Source of the DNA: Plumapathes pennacea
Taxonomy: Eukaryota; Cnidaria; Anthozoa; Antipatharia; Myriopathidae
Direction of reading: 5' to 3'
Assembly: GCA_964036295.1 (NCBI GenBank)
Contig: OZ038464.1
Coordinates: forward strand, 25,586,508-25,650,507
Length of the DNA stretch: 64,000 nt
Part shown: piece by piece, positions 10,671 through 25,600 of the stretch
Layout of the letters: each line of letters begins with the position of its first letter
Numbering within the stretch: position 1 is the stretch's first letter
Notes under the pieces: generated by a model
What the model was told of the DNA's origin: nothing
Database searches by the model: none
What the model saw: only the letters and a program-made list of their open reading frames with translations
Made by a program: the position numbers and the translations under genes

Positions 10671-13600
10671 CGCGGGCGCAGGCGGGAAAATGCGACAAAA
10701 AGGATAAAAGAGGGCCTTGATTTTGGGAGGCAAGCATGGCGTTACCACGCAGTGAAAAGGTTATGCTTTGGGCTCGATCACACTCTTCGTCTCCTTCGGT
10801 GCGTGTTCATGCTTGCTGTTTCATGATTGTGCAAAATATGTGATCAGCACATTACTAACTAGCGAACCAAGAGGCCACGAAATACTCTGAAGTTGGTGGT
10901 ATGTCAATATACACCAAGCCCTGCGTATTTAAGTCACTGGAAATTCGCTAGATCTTGCCAGACTAAAGCTCCTGATAAGCAAAACACGTCGTAATCACGG
11001 AATAACTGCTCTCTGATTGAACACAAACATAAGAAAAACAACTGGAAAGAGCGAAGAAGCAAGCCTGGCCTGTGTTAAGTTAACCAAGTCTAGTGAGTGG
11101 ACAAATAGGGCCGATTTTTTAAATAAGGTTTAGACCGCGGTTAAGAAAGTCCTGGTCTAAACAAGATTGAAACAATAGCCATGCTTAACGGACAACGGCT
11201 AAACGTCGTCTTTACAAACCGACTCCGATCCATGTTCTAAAAATGCAATTTTCCATTTGGCTAACCCTGTTTTACGGCGTCCGTCTAAACTTCAATTTAG
11301 CGATAAACCAGGTCTAAGTTAGGCTTTGTTTAAAAAATCGACCCATAGAGTCTTAGACCAAAGTAACGAAATGTAGCATGTAATTTTACAACGTTTTGCT
11401 TGCCAGTTGAGCTGAACGGTGGAGCCTTGGAAACAAGCTCTCTCGGTTAGGAGAGAGAGCCTGTTTGCAGGCTAGGCCCGTTCATTAGTCACAATCGTAT
11501 AAATTTGAAACTAACGGCTCCTTGATCTGTGAATTTAGAAGTTTTAAATTAGTCCAGTTACTAAACTCCAGGGCTTTGTTTTATTTCTGTGTTTGGCCAA
11601 GCCATTTCACTGTGATGAAGGTATATTGGCGGGGGTACCTTTTTCCTCCTGCAAGTACAAATTGTACGTCTCGTCGTCCAGCCGTTTCTTGAAAGTGAAG
11701 TAATAAGTACACCCGTCATCATCGACTGCATCGCATCGCGAATTTGCATCTGAGATACAAACAGGAAAAACATCAGTCAAAACAAAAACCGCTCAACAAT
11801 GATAATGCAATTAGTCAGCACAAACTGTACTTACCAGCGTAGTTGGCGATGTCGTCAATAGTGTTAACACTTTTAATCACTGATTCACATCGGTTGCTTT
11901 TCTTGCAATCCTCCAAAGAATTGCCATCGAACGTCGCACAGGTCACACAGTCATGCACTCGACTGCACGTCCCACCTTCACAAGTCTACACAACAAAACA
12001 AAAACAGCACTCGAGTCAGTAATACACATGACACATACACATAACGGACCCGCGAAAGAGGCTAGTCAAGGCATCCAAACAAACCTATCAGCGATACTAT
12101 AGTATGTTTACTATATAGATATCAATGAAACACCAAGATTTCTCCAGTTCTAAAAATTGATATTTTCATCGCGTGCGATATCTTCACACGTACTGAAAGA
12201 TAAAAATGATGTTCACTGTGCGCGCGACTTTTGAACACAGCAAGTTCTGACAGAAAATAAAGGCTGTGAGATACGTCTTTGTTCTGGATATTTCATCGAT
12301 ATCTATGTAATAAACAGAACATTACATGGCCGTGCGGAGATACGAATTTTATCTTCTCGAGTTAACCCTTTCACTCCTGAGCTCAAAATACAAATTCTCT
12401 CAACCATAAAATAAGGAAATGTATGAGTGATGAAAATAGAATTTATGTTTTAATCAGCTGTCATTTTCGCAAGGTATCAAATACCAAATTCTCCATACTG
12501 TATGATATATCTCTGGTGGGAGACTGAAAAGAGAAAATTGAAGTTGATCACTCTTAGGAGTGAAAAGGTTAATAATATCTCTCACTCATGAGAGATGTTA
12601 TCAACATTCCAAAGATAAAATTCGTATGTCCACGGCCACGTAATATCCTCTGTTTCTTGTGAGAGCATGCCCGGTTAATATTCTCGGTTGTTCTCAGATG
12701 GGAACACTCACATGGCACTCCTCGCAGTAAGTTCCACTGTAGGGATTCTTACAAAGACATTTGCCGCAATTACACTCGCCCTGGCTAGAACCACCACAGA
12801 TCTGCAAAAATAATCCAGCTGTATATCAGTGTTGTCAAGTGTAAATATAAAAACGCGCACACGTACAGGTCAAACAAGTCCTCTCTCACTGTCAATGCTG
12901 TGCGAACTTTTCTTTTTTATTTTGTGCGAGCACGTTCTTTAAATTTTACGTTTTTCTGAGGCGCACATGTTGCAATAGGCCATTTTTTCAAAGTTGCGCA
13001 CGCATCCAAGTTTGACGGGTCAAGACTTTCAAATTCAACTTTTAGCTTTCATTAACGGCGGACTGTGTTCGGCCTCCATGTAAATGCTTCATGTCGCGCT
13101 CTTATTTGACAACGGCGGTGGATCTGCCGCTCGATCGCTCGCCGCCGTTGTGGACGCCATCTTGGATTTCAAACTTGAAAATATTGGGCGAAAGTTCTCA
13201 AGATCGACCAAACGAGCGCATCTCATGACACTTCCCCTTTAACCATTCCAAGCAAAAACAACGCAAAACTAAACAAAACTAAACAAACAAACAAATAAAA
13301 GCCCTTAAACCCGGACAGGCGAAAAGAGGATACCCACCTTGTCGTCATTTTTGCACTGGAACGCCACCTTTTCACAATTAACGTCGCCACAGTTTTGCCC
13401 AATGTACACTCCTTTGCACACACATTCTCCACAGTCACATGTTCCGCGTTCCGCACCTAGAACAAAACAACAGCGAGTTAGTTGGGAGTTCAAAGTTTCC
13501 CCAAAACAAAACGCAACCTTTTGACGCCAAATTTTCTCGTTTCAATTCCAAACCAGACACATCACAGTGTGGAGAACCGGGAAGCTTTATCTGTTCTCAA

Positions 13601-16600
13601 TTCTAACCACATAAGTTTTGTGTTAATATCCCTTTTGTATCATTTTTCATCATCAGGAGTGTCAGGCTTAAGCAGATAACTGACTGCACCATGAAATATG
13701 TCTAGGCGTACGAAATAAGAGAAACGAGTTAACTGTATGTGGAGATATTGCACAGGTAAGATTCTACGTTACCTCCACATATTTGCTCCTCAAACTCGTC
13801 GCAAGAAAAGTCAGAGCACTGACACTTGTCGCCGTAGATTCGGCCACGAGAGTCCTAAATACCAACAACACTATTAGTCTTCAGACAACTTTGATCTATA
13901 ATGCACAATACTGGCCGATGATTCTTCAGGAAAAAATATCTCGATCGAGAAACGCAGGGAGAGAAAAAGACGAGGACAGAGTAGGACCTGGTCCATACTA
14001 CTGAACAGTAATAGCAAATTTCTTAATTTTTGTTTGTTTGTTTGTTTGTTTGTTTTTATTTTTGTTTTCTTTTTTTAATATTTCCACGATGTGGTCATGT
14101 TATTTCTATGACACAAAAGATTCTTCACAATTTGGGACTGAAAAAAAATTTTTTACCAGGATATTTTGAATTTATACAGAGGCAAAGGTTTTTCTAGTGG
14201 TCCTGTGACTAACCTTGTTACAAACGCATTTCCCACAGATACACTGGCCATTTCCAGTGCACGGAGGTTCTTTGGTGGAATTCGTGCTGGAGGTTACATA
14301 TGATTGAGGTAATTAGAACTATGAAAAGTACCGCTACAGCCGAAAAAAAAATCCTTTACAAACATTTGGATGTAGAGACAAGTTTGAACAAACAGGAACA
14401 TCGATTCATAAACATTGAATATTTTGAACTTATTATAAAACTTATAAACTATACAGTACAGTATGTCGTAAGAGCTCTTGTTATCTAGGGCCCATGTTGT
14501 TCAAAGCCCGATTAAGCTAATCCAGGATTATCCAAATTCTTTCTTCCGATTTCTTGGCCATCAAAGTGCAACGTGTTAACTAAAAAAAAACCACCACCAC
14601 CAACAACAACAACAACAACAACTAAAAAGTCTGTTCTTGCTTAAAACACACCAAGGAAGCCATGTTGTGAGCAAAACCATCTCATTTTCAGGTCAAAAAA
14701 TGACACTAAGATTCAGACCTAATCCGGGATTAGCTTAGTCATGCTTTGAGTACAGTATGAAGAAACGCACTATATACAGAACTTACAGTTTGCACTTGGA
14801 TTGGTCCTCGCCTTTGTCAAATGGACTGTCGCACTCACAAAAATCCCCATACCTAAAAAAATAAAAAAAATAAAATAAAGTACGTTGTACCTGCTGCTGC
14901 CACATGTTTATCGGATTTCATGATGAAAATAACACCTCCTTCTACTCCACTAACCTTCCATCGTTACAGTCACACTGTCCACATGCATACGTTCCATTGC
15001 CTTCCGAGCATTTGGTGCTGTTATCCTCCTGATAAATCAAAAGTACAGCTGGATTAAGAGCCGATTTCAGGCGACTGTCAAAAACCAAGTGAACGAAGTA
15101 CTGTAATTACAGCGCCAATCACAAAGGCTGTAAGAAAACACTTCCAACCAATGGGAAGCCAAAGTCATTTGCGATTGGTTTAATTTGAACAACAGACCAA
15201 TCGGCAGTACTCGTATGTCATTTTTCCACTTGTTTACTCGAGTGAAAATATCGCAATTGGTTTTAGCTGTTTGCTCCTGATTGGCCACGAATGCTGTCAA
15301 ACTGGCTTATTTGGACCAATCAAAAAAGTGCAGGAAACGCAAAACCAAAGCAATCACGCGATTATTTTCGATGGTTATCCAAAAACCGCACCATGATAAA
15401 GCAAAATGTACTGTCATGTTGCTGAGTTCTTAACAGAGATTGGTCTTTGCATGCAGTGACCTGACACAACAAACCCACACATTTTGCACGTTTTCAATTC
15501 AGTTACAGTATGGATATTAACCACCAACACTTCATCGGTTCTATTATAAAATTAAAACTAAGAAAGGGAAAGAAATAACAACAAACTAAATCCTCACTCT
15601 GTACGCTGCCTGCTCACACTCGCATTCGCAAACAAAGTCCAAATTTAAACGCACGGATCCAAATCCAGGAACACGGATGGAAAAACTGGAAGACAAACAG
15701 ACATTTGTCATCAAACGCTACGACAAAGCAAGCTATAAGTTTGCAAATAAGGACAGAAAGAAGCAAGTTTGCTGTCAGTTGATGATACGCTGAAGAAATA
15801 AAACACGCATAATTTTTATAATTAGTCACACGTCGTCACTAACCATATCATGTTATTAGGGTTAGGACTAGGGTTCGAGTGAGGCGCCTGCTTTCACTTT
15901 GCTGTAGGATCATCAAGTTCATTTATCGGCTCTCTTACCTCGTATTCTTTTTTTTTAGTACTTCCGGAGTACATTGTTCCAGAGTTACACCAACTGAAAA
16001 CCTAACCTAAAAGGAAAAGGCTCATCTTAATAGAACGTTTCTGCAGGTAGCTCATAGTACACGGGCTCCTTCTGCAGTGTTTACGAGTAGAAAATTGGCT
16101 TCGCACAGTGGAACTCGCGGCCATATAGCGCATGGTATTATATAAACAGTGTGCACTCGATCATCGTGAAGACTTACTGCCTTGCCGAGACCAACATTGT
16201 TGCAGCCCTCACCTTCAGCAACAAAGTTTCTGGTGACAAAACATAAATATGCAGGTTAAGATTCAACTCTTCCCTGTGCACGGTTTTCCCGGGGGGGACG
16301 GACTCCCATATAAAAATGACGGGGGGGGATGCTCGTCGGGAATTTTCCTTTTGACCCCTAAGAGGTACTAAAACGGGCGTGGCTCGAGCTTACTTTGGCC
16401 CCAAAAAGGTACCAATAAAAGCATACCAAGCATTTAAAGTTTCAATGCATTTAATAACTATAAAGATGACATCATGAAGCACTTTATCTCTTGCTGTTTT
16501 CAAACAAAAAGAGCTCATTCGACTGACACCCGACCCCTAAACGCTACCAAGTCACATAAAAATGTCGGTGTTTGATATTGAGCACCCTAAGCGGTACCAA

Positions 16601-19600
16601 AACCATAATTTTGACCCCTAAGCGGCACGACGAGCATCCCCGTCCTTTTCTACATGGGAGTCCTCCTCCCCGGATGGTTTTATGGCGTTGCTCTGAGTCA
16701 TCGCGCTGCACTCGGATCGTGCTGTGGGAGTAACTTTTATTGCGTTTTACCCTTTTACTCCCCAGCTCAAAATACAAATTCTCCCAACCTAAAACACGAA
16801 AATGTATGAGCGATGAAATGAGAATTGAAGACAAAGCACCCATAATTGAGAGACTTACCCACAGTCTGCAGTGGCTTCCACTTTGATGCCATCCGGCGCT
16901 TTATACGAGAGTTTCACCGTGGAGACAATTTTCTGCAGCCGAAACATTTGTAAGTCATCAACTACACATGATTATACAGGACAATGTCGTGGACTGTGAC
17001 ACCCACAATTTCTTGAAGAGCTTAATTTTTGTCTTTCGTCTAAAACCGCGCGTTAAATCGCCTTACAGTCATGTCTATCCGTCTTTCTGACAAAGACGTA
17101 ACTGCTCACGAAAGTAATAAAGTAAACATACCATTTTCTTTTTGAATTGACCATTTTTGCTCGTACACGCGCAGTTTATTATTCGACATGTCTGTCTCTG
17201 TAAGCCCCTCCCGAGCTCAAAAGACAAATTCCCCTAACCATTCAAAAAGATGATACAGAGCCGTTTTTAGATGACGTCGGACACCAAAACCAAGGCCATT
17301 ACACCACCAATCACAAAGGCTGTAAGAAACAATCGGATACCAAAGTACTTTGAAGAAAGCAATCAGTGCGAAAACACGCCATCGCCACTTGCTTTCTTGC
17401 GTGAGAATATCGCAAACAGGTTTTCATTTGGCTCTTGAATGGCCAAGAATGCCGCTAAGTTGTTAGGACCGATCGGAAAGCGTACAGTGTACCAAACGCA
17501 AACAAAACCAAAGCAATCACACGATTCCTTTCGACAGTCATCCGAAAACGGCTCTATCCGAGTGATGTGGTGAGAATCGATAGCCCAATCAAATGCCACC
17601 TGTGCAAGCTACAGTACACTTGCCAGACTCTCCTTACTGTACCATGACATATCTTTACAAAGGATGGAAAGAAAAAATTTTGTGTTGGTCACGTGGATCT
17701 AAAAACATGGAAGTGCTCAAGTTAATGGGGATGAACGCGCGTCATGATTTCGTGTGATACATTTGGAGAAACGTACCGCATAGCTCTCTCTGATGAGTTC
17801 CACAATGTTTGATGAATCATCTTTGAGTTCCCCTGTCACCGCACCCAGTTCTGCCCATGTGGAGCTCAGACTCTGAAGACAAGATCACGACATGTGAAAT
17901 AATTCACTTCCTGGACAACACTGTTCAATTGAACGCACAGTACAAAAGTTTCGACATCGGTCGTGATATCGTCCAAAAAGAGCCTTGCAATTTCTGCATT
18001 CTACAAGGCAATGAATTCAATACTGTGGAAAGCTGCTGCAAGTAACTGAAACAACTGTTGTACTTGTAGGAAAACTAGTTTTTGACAACACCGACGTGGA
18101 GAAAAACTGGACGGTGCTAAGAGTTTTGAGCTGACGTTTTAACAACCTCGTTCCCAGGCTGAGGCGGAGGCAGGGGCCGGGAGATGAAAGAGCCTGGAAA
18201 CGAGGATAACGTTAGCCTTTCGTCAGAGTAAGGAATTATGGGGTAGGAGAGAGCAAGTTTCCAACTATCGACCCTCCGTCGGTTCATCATACAGTAAATT
18301 CAATACATGTTTACCTCGTACAATTTGTGCACCTTGGTTGTCACTGCAAAAATTGGCTGAATTTGACTCGCCAAGAGTACTTCTTTCAAATGGGCAATTG
18401 ACGGATAGTCCTGCAGTAAGAAATATTACAGTCAGAGTGTTGGTCTAGAGAGAATGCTCATGATGCTAGCTCTACAGTCGGTGGGTCCAGCATAGCTGCA
18501 ATGTCCCCATGTTCTGATTTTCCAGAGAGTAGTTCAAACTACTGTAACCACTAAAGTGAGCAGAGACCCTTCACAAATTTCAGGGACACAGTACATTAGT
18601 GCCACTCTCAGGACACTTGCAAACTGAAAGCTATAAATATATACTCCATTCTTAAATCAGTAAAGTATTCCCCTAGAATTGCTTAGGACTCATCCAGTAC
18701 TGTAAGTGCATGTATACCAGTGCTCGACATTAAGGTTTTAGGTTGGTTGCCCTTCGGACTGTAGATTGACTTCAAGCAATAGAAAGTTTCAAAATTTCTG
18801 GTTGCCCTGGGCATAGCAGGCAACCATTAATGTCACCATTGTATACAGTTAATAATAATAATCATCTACATCCTGTAACATAATGTGTGTTTGAGTTTCC
18901 AAATGACTTACTGAGCATGTTTGCAGGTTTATGTGTACAGTACCGGTCAGAATTTAGCGAACCAAAAAACGCATTCAAAATGCGTTCAAAACGCGTGTCG
19001 AACGCACGCACACACGCGTTTGCGTACACAGCAGAAAAAACTTACCAAATAGTTGGATTTAACATATACATTATTTTCCAAGTGACACAATCCATCATTG
19101 GGTGCAACAATACCACCAAGCTGAGAGAAAACAAAAGTAAATAAGGAAAAAGGAACTCATTTATGAAATACTGAAGCATACCCAGCACAATCACAGAATC
19201 TAATACACCAGCACAATTCAAAAGAAAAATGAAACTACAATGCTACAAGATAATATGGGTATTACTTGTCATACTAAAAAGTACTTGGAGAAGAAAACGA
19301 AACAGTATGTCTATAAAATTATAGAGAGAGACAGTCACCTGCTCCTCCTTGTTATGCAGGAATTTTGTGCAATACAAAGAGATTATTACATGGGAAGTAG
19401 TGCAATATGGCGGAGTATTTTTATGGGTCGGCTTTATTTTTTCAAGCCTGCTTCAGGTGAGAAAAAATAAAACTGACGAGTAAAAATACAGCCGTATTGC
19501 TTGACTTTTCATGTAATAAATTGTTTATTACACGACAAACGAAGCAGGGCAAACCTTCTCGCCACCCGCAAAATGGAACAAAAAATGACGCATTCGTAAA

Positions 19601-22600
19601 CTTTGCCTGCGAAAACTGATCACGTAAACTAATAAACCAGTTGATCTGGTTCTTGACGAGTGCAATACGCTCCCATCTTTGCACTCATTTTGGCCCGTAT
19701 TTGCACTCGAAAATGTGAAGTCATGTAATAATTTGACATAATAAAAAAATTAACATTGAGCAATTGATTGATTGAAAAACATTAATGTGTTGACACTGGC
19801 ATTAATTGACTGTAACAAAGGTGAAATGCTCCAAAAAAGCCTTTAATTGGCACTCAAGACAAATTTATACTTTCTACAAAATTTCACCTATTGATTTGAA
19901 AAAGTGCCAATCTTAACCCTCGAGTAGTTCCAAGATCAACTGTGTCCTTTGTACACTATGGTGTAATAATATTCTCCTCTGAAGAAAATGTGGGCTACCC
20001 TAGTAGTGGTGTTCTGATTGCACCCAAGCAATAGATCACCAGTTAATCTCTCCATACATCTGCACGACTGTACATATTAGCAGTTTGGCTTTGATCACTC
20101 CTGCAACAAAAAGCTATCATATGAAACCTATTGTAACACAGAAGTTCTCAGTACATACAGTTATGTTGTTGCAGACTCTGTGCTTTATACAGTACCTTCC
20201 CATCTCCAGCCAAGTGAAATGGGGCATCAGTGACAAGGATTACAAGACGGCGGGATTTCTGCAGGGCAGCCCAACCAATATCCTGAAAATCAAGCAACAT
20301 TATAAACTACATAACTATACAGGTGTTAGAGTTTTATGTAGTTGGAAAAAGTCCACAAGCCAATGAATTTTGGAATACAAAAATATAATTTCCCCACAGG
20401 GATTTCTGTAACCCTTTCACTCCCAAGCTCAAAATGCAGATTCTCCCAACCTTTTAAGAGGAAAATGTATGAGTGAAGTAGCAAGAATTGATAGTTTAAT
20501 CATCTTTTATCTGAGCAAGGTATCAAAAATCAAGTTCTCCCTACTGTATGATATATCTCTGGTGAGTAACTGAGAGAGAAAATTGAAGTTGATCACTCTC
20601 AGGAGTAAAAGGGTTAAGTCACTTTCATTTCCAGTGGGAGGGGTTGAGCTGATGGATTCACCAACAGAGTCATACATGTACAGATACTACTAGATGTACA
20701 ACTTCCAATGGGACAGATAAAAATACCTTATCACAAGCTGCAGCTTGCATCAGGGCATCGAAGCTGCCTTCTGGTTCATCCAGATTGCCAGAAATGATTT
20801 GCTTATCAACTTCCTCCTGTTAATAAAATATTCCATTTAATATAATTACTTAGGCCTGGTTCAAACGTCGCGTGTGTAGTGTCCATTTAGAATATGGCGG
20901 GGTTCGCAGCCAACTTGTACCCAGTCTCACAATGCGGTTTCCAGAGACGACTGGGTACGAGTCGCGAGAGTATTTTATGGCGCGATGGAATTTAGAGCGA
21001 CGTTTGAATCAGTCGTCGTGCCACAGTCATGCTGCAGTCGAACTTAATATAATTGAGTTCGACACGATGCTGGTGCGACGTTTGAACCTGGCCTTATAAG
21101 GCACATTTGTTGGTGTGTGATCAATACAGTACACTATACCACAGACTTTCCGAGGTTGGTTGTTTTATTACTCAGGCTAGCCTGAGGTATTTTTGGTGTC
21201 AACTATTGTAACAGTGCTATTCTGCAAACAGGCAATTGGTATTGTATAGTATTCTTACTAAATGTGGATAATGATACAATAATAATAGATAATCCTACCT
21301 GGGCAAAATATTACAGTATATCACTACTCACCTGAAATTTTTTTTCATCATCTACCAAACTTAAAACGTGATGGTAGCCATAACTTGCTACACACTTTGT
21401 TTGCGGGTAATCACATGGCAGTTTTAGCCTGAGAATGCACAGAGAAGCATCTTTAACTACTTGATGACATCCAAATATCGCATTTCCTTACCAATTTCCA
21501 TGAGAAAGTGGTCACTTTGCAAAACTAAATAATCAGCTTGTCAAATACCTTGACTACAGGGAATTCTTTTTAGCAAAATAGCAAATAAGTTGGCTTTTAC
21601 TGTATTTTAGTTTAATTTGTTTATTGCTATCTAGAAATTTTTAGTGTTTCTTTTAGATGATACAGTACTAACCACAGTATCCTGGAAAGTGTTACAGACA
21701 GACACAACAGTATGTACAATAAGCTTATTATTATATAGATAGACAAGGGGATATCTAGTACATTAGAGTGCATGTATAAGTTAAACCAATGCATGCGTGT
21801 AATGTACAGTGTACCACTTCATTTTAGTTTAAATCTGTTTAACATACAGTACTTACTCTGTTCGTACATAAGGAGACACTGTTTTGTCCACAAAGGAACC
21901 AAATCCAAGCCTGAAGTTTGCGGTGATATTCCGCATGCTTTCAGCTAAGAATAAGAATCATACAGTTATGTACGTATAAGTACATGTATGTATATGAATA
22001 ACAAAGCAAAAGACATTTGAACTTGCATGCAAAAAAACACGGTATTTTAAATGCAAGCACATGTTTTTGCTGCATGTCGAATGTGTTCAAAGCACATGTG
22101 AGTTATTCGCTTAGTTCTGAGCTGCAGTAATGCTATATCATAAAATTACCACACTGCAGAGACCCCTACAGGCACCCACCATGTTTCAGTTACTGTAAGA
22201 TACTGTTTGTACCCTTTAGTACTATACTGTTTGTGCATTAAAGGAACTCAAACTTGGAATCAAAACTCTGGCACTTGTTCCTGTTTGGCTTTTGCCCAGT
22301 GTCGATTGTCATGGTATTGTCGAAATCAGTAACTGACAATCTCCCCAGAAAAAATATAAATTGCAGAAGTGCAAAGTACAAGTACTCAAGATTCTTAAAT
22401 GGCTGATTATGCAATGGGACCCAAAATGTGTAACTACAGTATGTATCTTTTTCATTGATATACTGTATATACAGTGGTGCCTAAAAGTTGTAATATATTG
22501 CTCAGCTGCTTCTGCCTGTCCTTATAACCCCACTCCATTAAATTACATAGTTCTGAATGCAGTCTTCCTTAATCCTTTCACTCCTGGGCTCAGACTACAA

Positions 22601-25600
22601 ATTCTCCTAACTTTCAAGAAAAGATATACACTGTAGTGAGAATTGATAGGCCAATCAGCTTTCATCTGAATGAGCTATCAAATGTCACATTCTCCATACC
22701 AAACCATATATCTGCTGAGAGACTGAAGGAAAGCATTAATGTTGATCACTCTCAGAAGTGTAAGGGTTAAATGCAGTCTTACCAATTTTTGTAGCCAACG
22801 TTTTCAAGTTCGCCAAGTCATCCTTCATGGAATTGGACATGTCCATAAGATAATACAAGTCAACAGGAAAGTTCTCCGCAGGTTGGACTTTCAGATCAAC
22901 ATTAACGGTAGCACCTAAAACAGAGTTTAAAATGTCAAGCTTTAGAAAGGTTACGTTACATGTTTGGAATAAAATGTTCATGCAATACCCTGTATCTAGC
23001 AAGGTCTACAGCATAATATTCTCCTACTGTACTGTAGGCTGTTCCCTGAAGATATACTGTAGCATGTGAGCAGCACTGATAGATCTAAGGCTAAGGCATT
23101 CCAACTATAAAATTCTGGCTGCTCACTTTTTTTTTCACCCCCTGCAGGCTCAAAACATTCAACTGACTTGAAGTGGCTGTAGCATTGTAACTTACTGTAA
23201 TGCAAATTTATTGCAGCTTTGTAATTAGCCCAAGCAATAGAAAATCTCTAACTTGTCACTTTTGCCATACTTGCAACATGAACATTTGACTTGCCTGGAC
23301 GAAGCTTGAGACTAACTTCTTGTGGAGTAACCTGGACTTTTTCACTAACATCCTCTCCCTGGAAAGGAATACAGCTTAAAAATATGAATGTGATCAAGAA
23401 TACACCTTAGGCTTACTCATTGAGAGCTTTCGAATAGATTGATGATTTAGCATTTACCAGTATATACAGTACTGTAGTGCAAATTTCATGTGTACAGTAT
23501 ATGATCAAATGCACTACAATTATCACTGAATTAGCGATATGGTACTGAAGGATTTCTCTGCTCTTTTCGAGAAGTACAGTACTGTTTGAGTTCTTTAAAG
23601 TCCCTCATATTGGGCTAGTGAAGGTTGAGAGACTAAGGTCAACGGCTTAACATCCCCACCCAAGGACGGAGGGTCATGATAAATACTGTACTGTAGTTAT
23701 TGAATCATGATAAGGATTTTACCAGGATCTCTATACTATATTTAATAATAATCCTTGGTTAATGACCTAATACAGTAGTAGCATCCCACAAAGATTTTCA
23801 CAAGGGAACGACTGATCACATGTTTTAGCAATGACTGGAACAACGTGGTACTGTACCTTATCGTTTTTAGAAGAACTCTGTGGGTTGGAAATATTGTTAA
23901 GCAGGCAGCCATCAGCTTTTAACTGATCGAGTGTGTTACATCTGGGCTTGTCAAATTTCTATAAAAATAAATAAATACAGATAAATTATTAGAAATAATG
24001 ACAATCATTATGTCAGTTTGATGAACACAATATTATATACTATTTAGTTTATTGTAATTTTTCGTGATACTTAAATAGCTGTTATTGCAGGTCAATACAA
24101 TGCTGAAATGACCCATTCGCCTCATTTGTATGTCACCACTGACATCTGCAATATAACTTTTGCATCATTACAATATTATAATATTTATTTAGAAGAGCAC
24201 TGCTTGGTTGGTTGCCCTTTGGACTATACGTATATATATTGACTTCAAGAATATTGGATATTTCATGATTTCTGGTTGCCTGGCCCTGAATTTACCTGCC
24301 CAACCAAATTTTTTGGTTGCCCCAGGCAGAGCGGGCCCAGTAACTGTTAATGTCAAGCACTGAAGAGAATATGAAATTCCTAGGAACTCTTCCATCAGGC
24401 AAGTAACCATGACAAAGCACAATCAAAACAAGTTGACAAATCTAAAACAGAAGACACTGGATAGCCTTGAAATACTGTAATTTATTATATAGGCACAAGT
24501 GTTTTACTGGAAAATATACCGTGCGTAAAATCCATACAAAACTACATCCGGGACCCGAGTGGCGTATTTTCCATATCCTCACTAGTGAGGATATCGTTGG
24601 AATCATTTCCCGCTTTTGCACGGTTGTTTGTACAATTTCTCGTAAAACGCTCATGTCTAATATAATAAAAAGAAATTACACGGCAGCTTGAGGATATGGA
24701 TTTTATTTTCTCATGGTTAAAACAATATTTTACTCACTCGCGAAGCGCTCGTTCGTAAAATATTGTTTTTACCACTCGAAAATAAAATTCATATCTTCAT
24801 GCTGCCGTGTAATATCCTCTATATATATAAATTACAAAGTATATAACATACAGGAGTCAGTCCCTTCAAACCTAAGGATGTACCATACTGTACTACAATA
24901 ACTATAAGTATGGGATCACATGGTATTCCTCTAAAGCCATTTTGTTTTTTAGTTTCTCCAAAATCTTCACTAGTTTTCCCTTTTCTCAGCGCCCATTTAT
25001 ACAAATGCTATAAATTACATAGAACAATGAAAATAATGTAAAACAATGTAATGTAGTGTATCTAGTGTATATAATCTATGTAAAGTACATAATGTAATAA
25101 GATTGCAATGTAAAATAGTAATTATTTCTTATTAATTATATTCTCTTATTGAGATGTATATTTAGAGACTGAGCTGCCTTGATTAGCTATGCTACCTGCA
25201 GGTCAGTCCAAAGTTATGTATTAAATTAAGAATTATTATAATAAAACAAAAGTGTGTAAAAAAAACAGACTACAATATTATCATTCACTTCTAAAAGGTG
25301 GCCATCCTGCTGCACAACAGGTGCTGTACAATAAGCTCTTTCTCCCTGAATCAGGTTTATATAGAGTACTAGCTGTTTTAAGAAATTACTGTATATCAAG
25401 TCCCCACCTCTGTAGAGCACCACGCACAGCCGGCACGTGATATGCAGTCACTGCAAGACCTCTCATTGCTGCATTTTTGGCCTGTAAACCAACAGTTATC
25501 AACAGAGAGAGTCTTTGTATAATTAAAAAAAAATTGACAGGCAGGAGGTTGTTATATGAACTTCCATTGTCCATCCCCAAGTTTATCCTGGAGACATACA

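Noticed and set aside
10350..10748. 132-codon minus-strand frame read as one unspliced ORF
   Set aside because: It runs through the poly(T) intron tract. Only 10461-10570 is the real transmembrane exon of integrin beta, and the remainder is intron.
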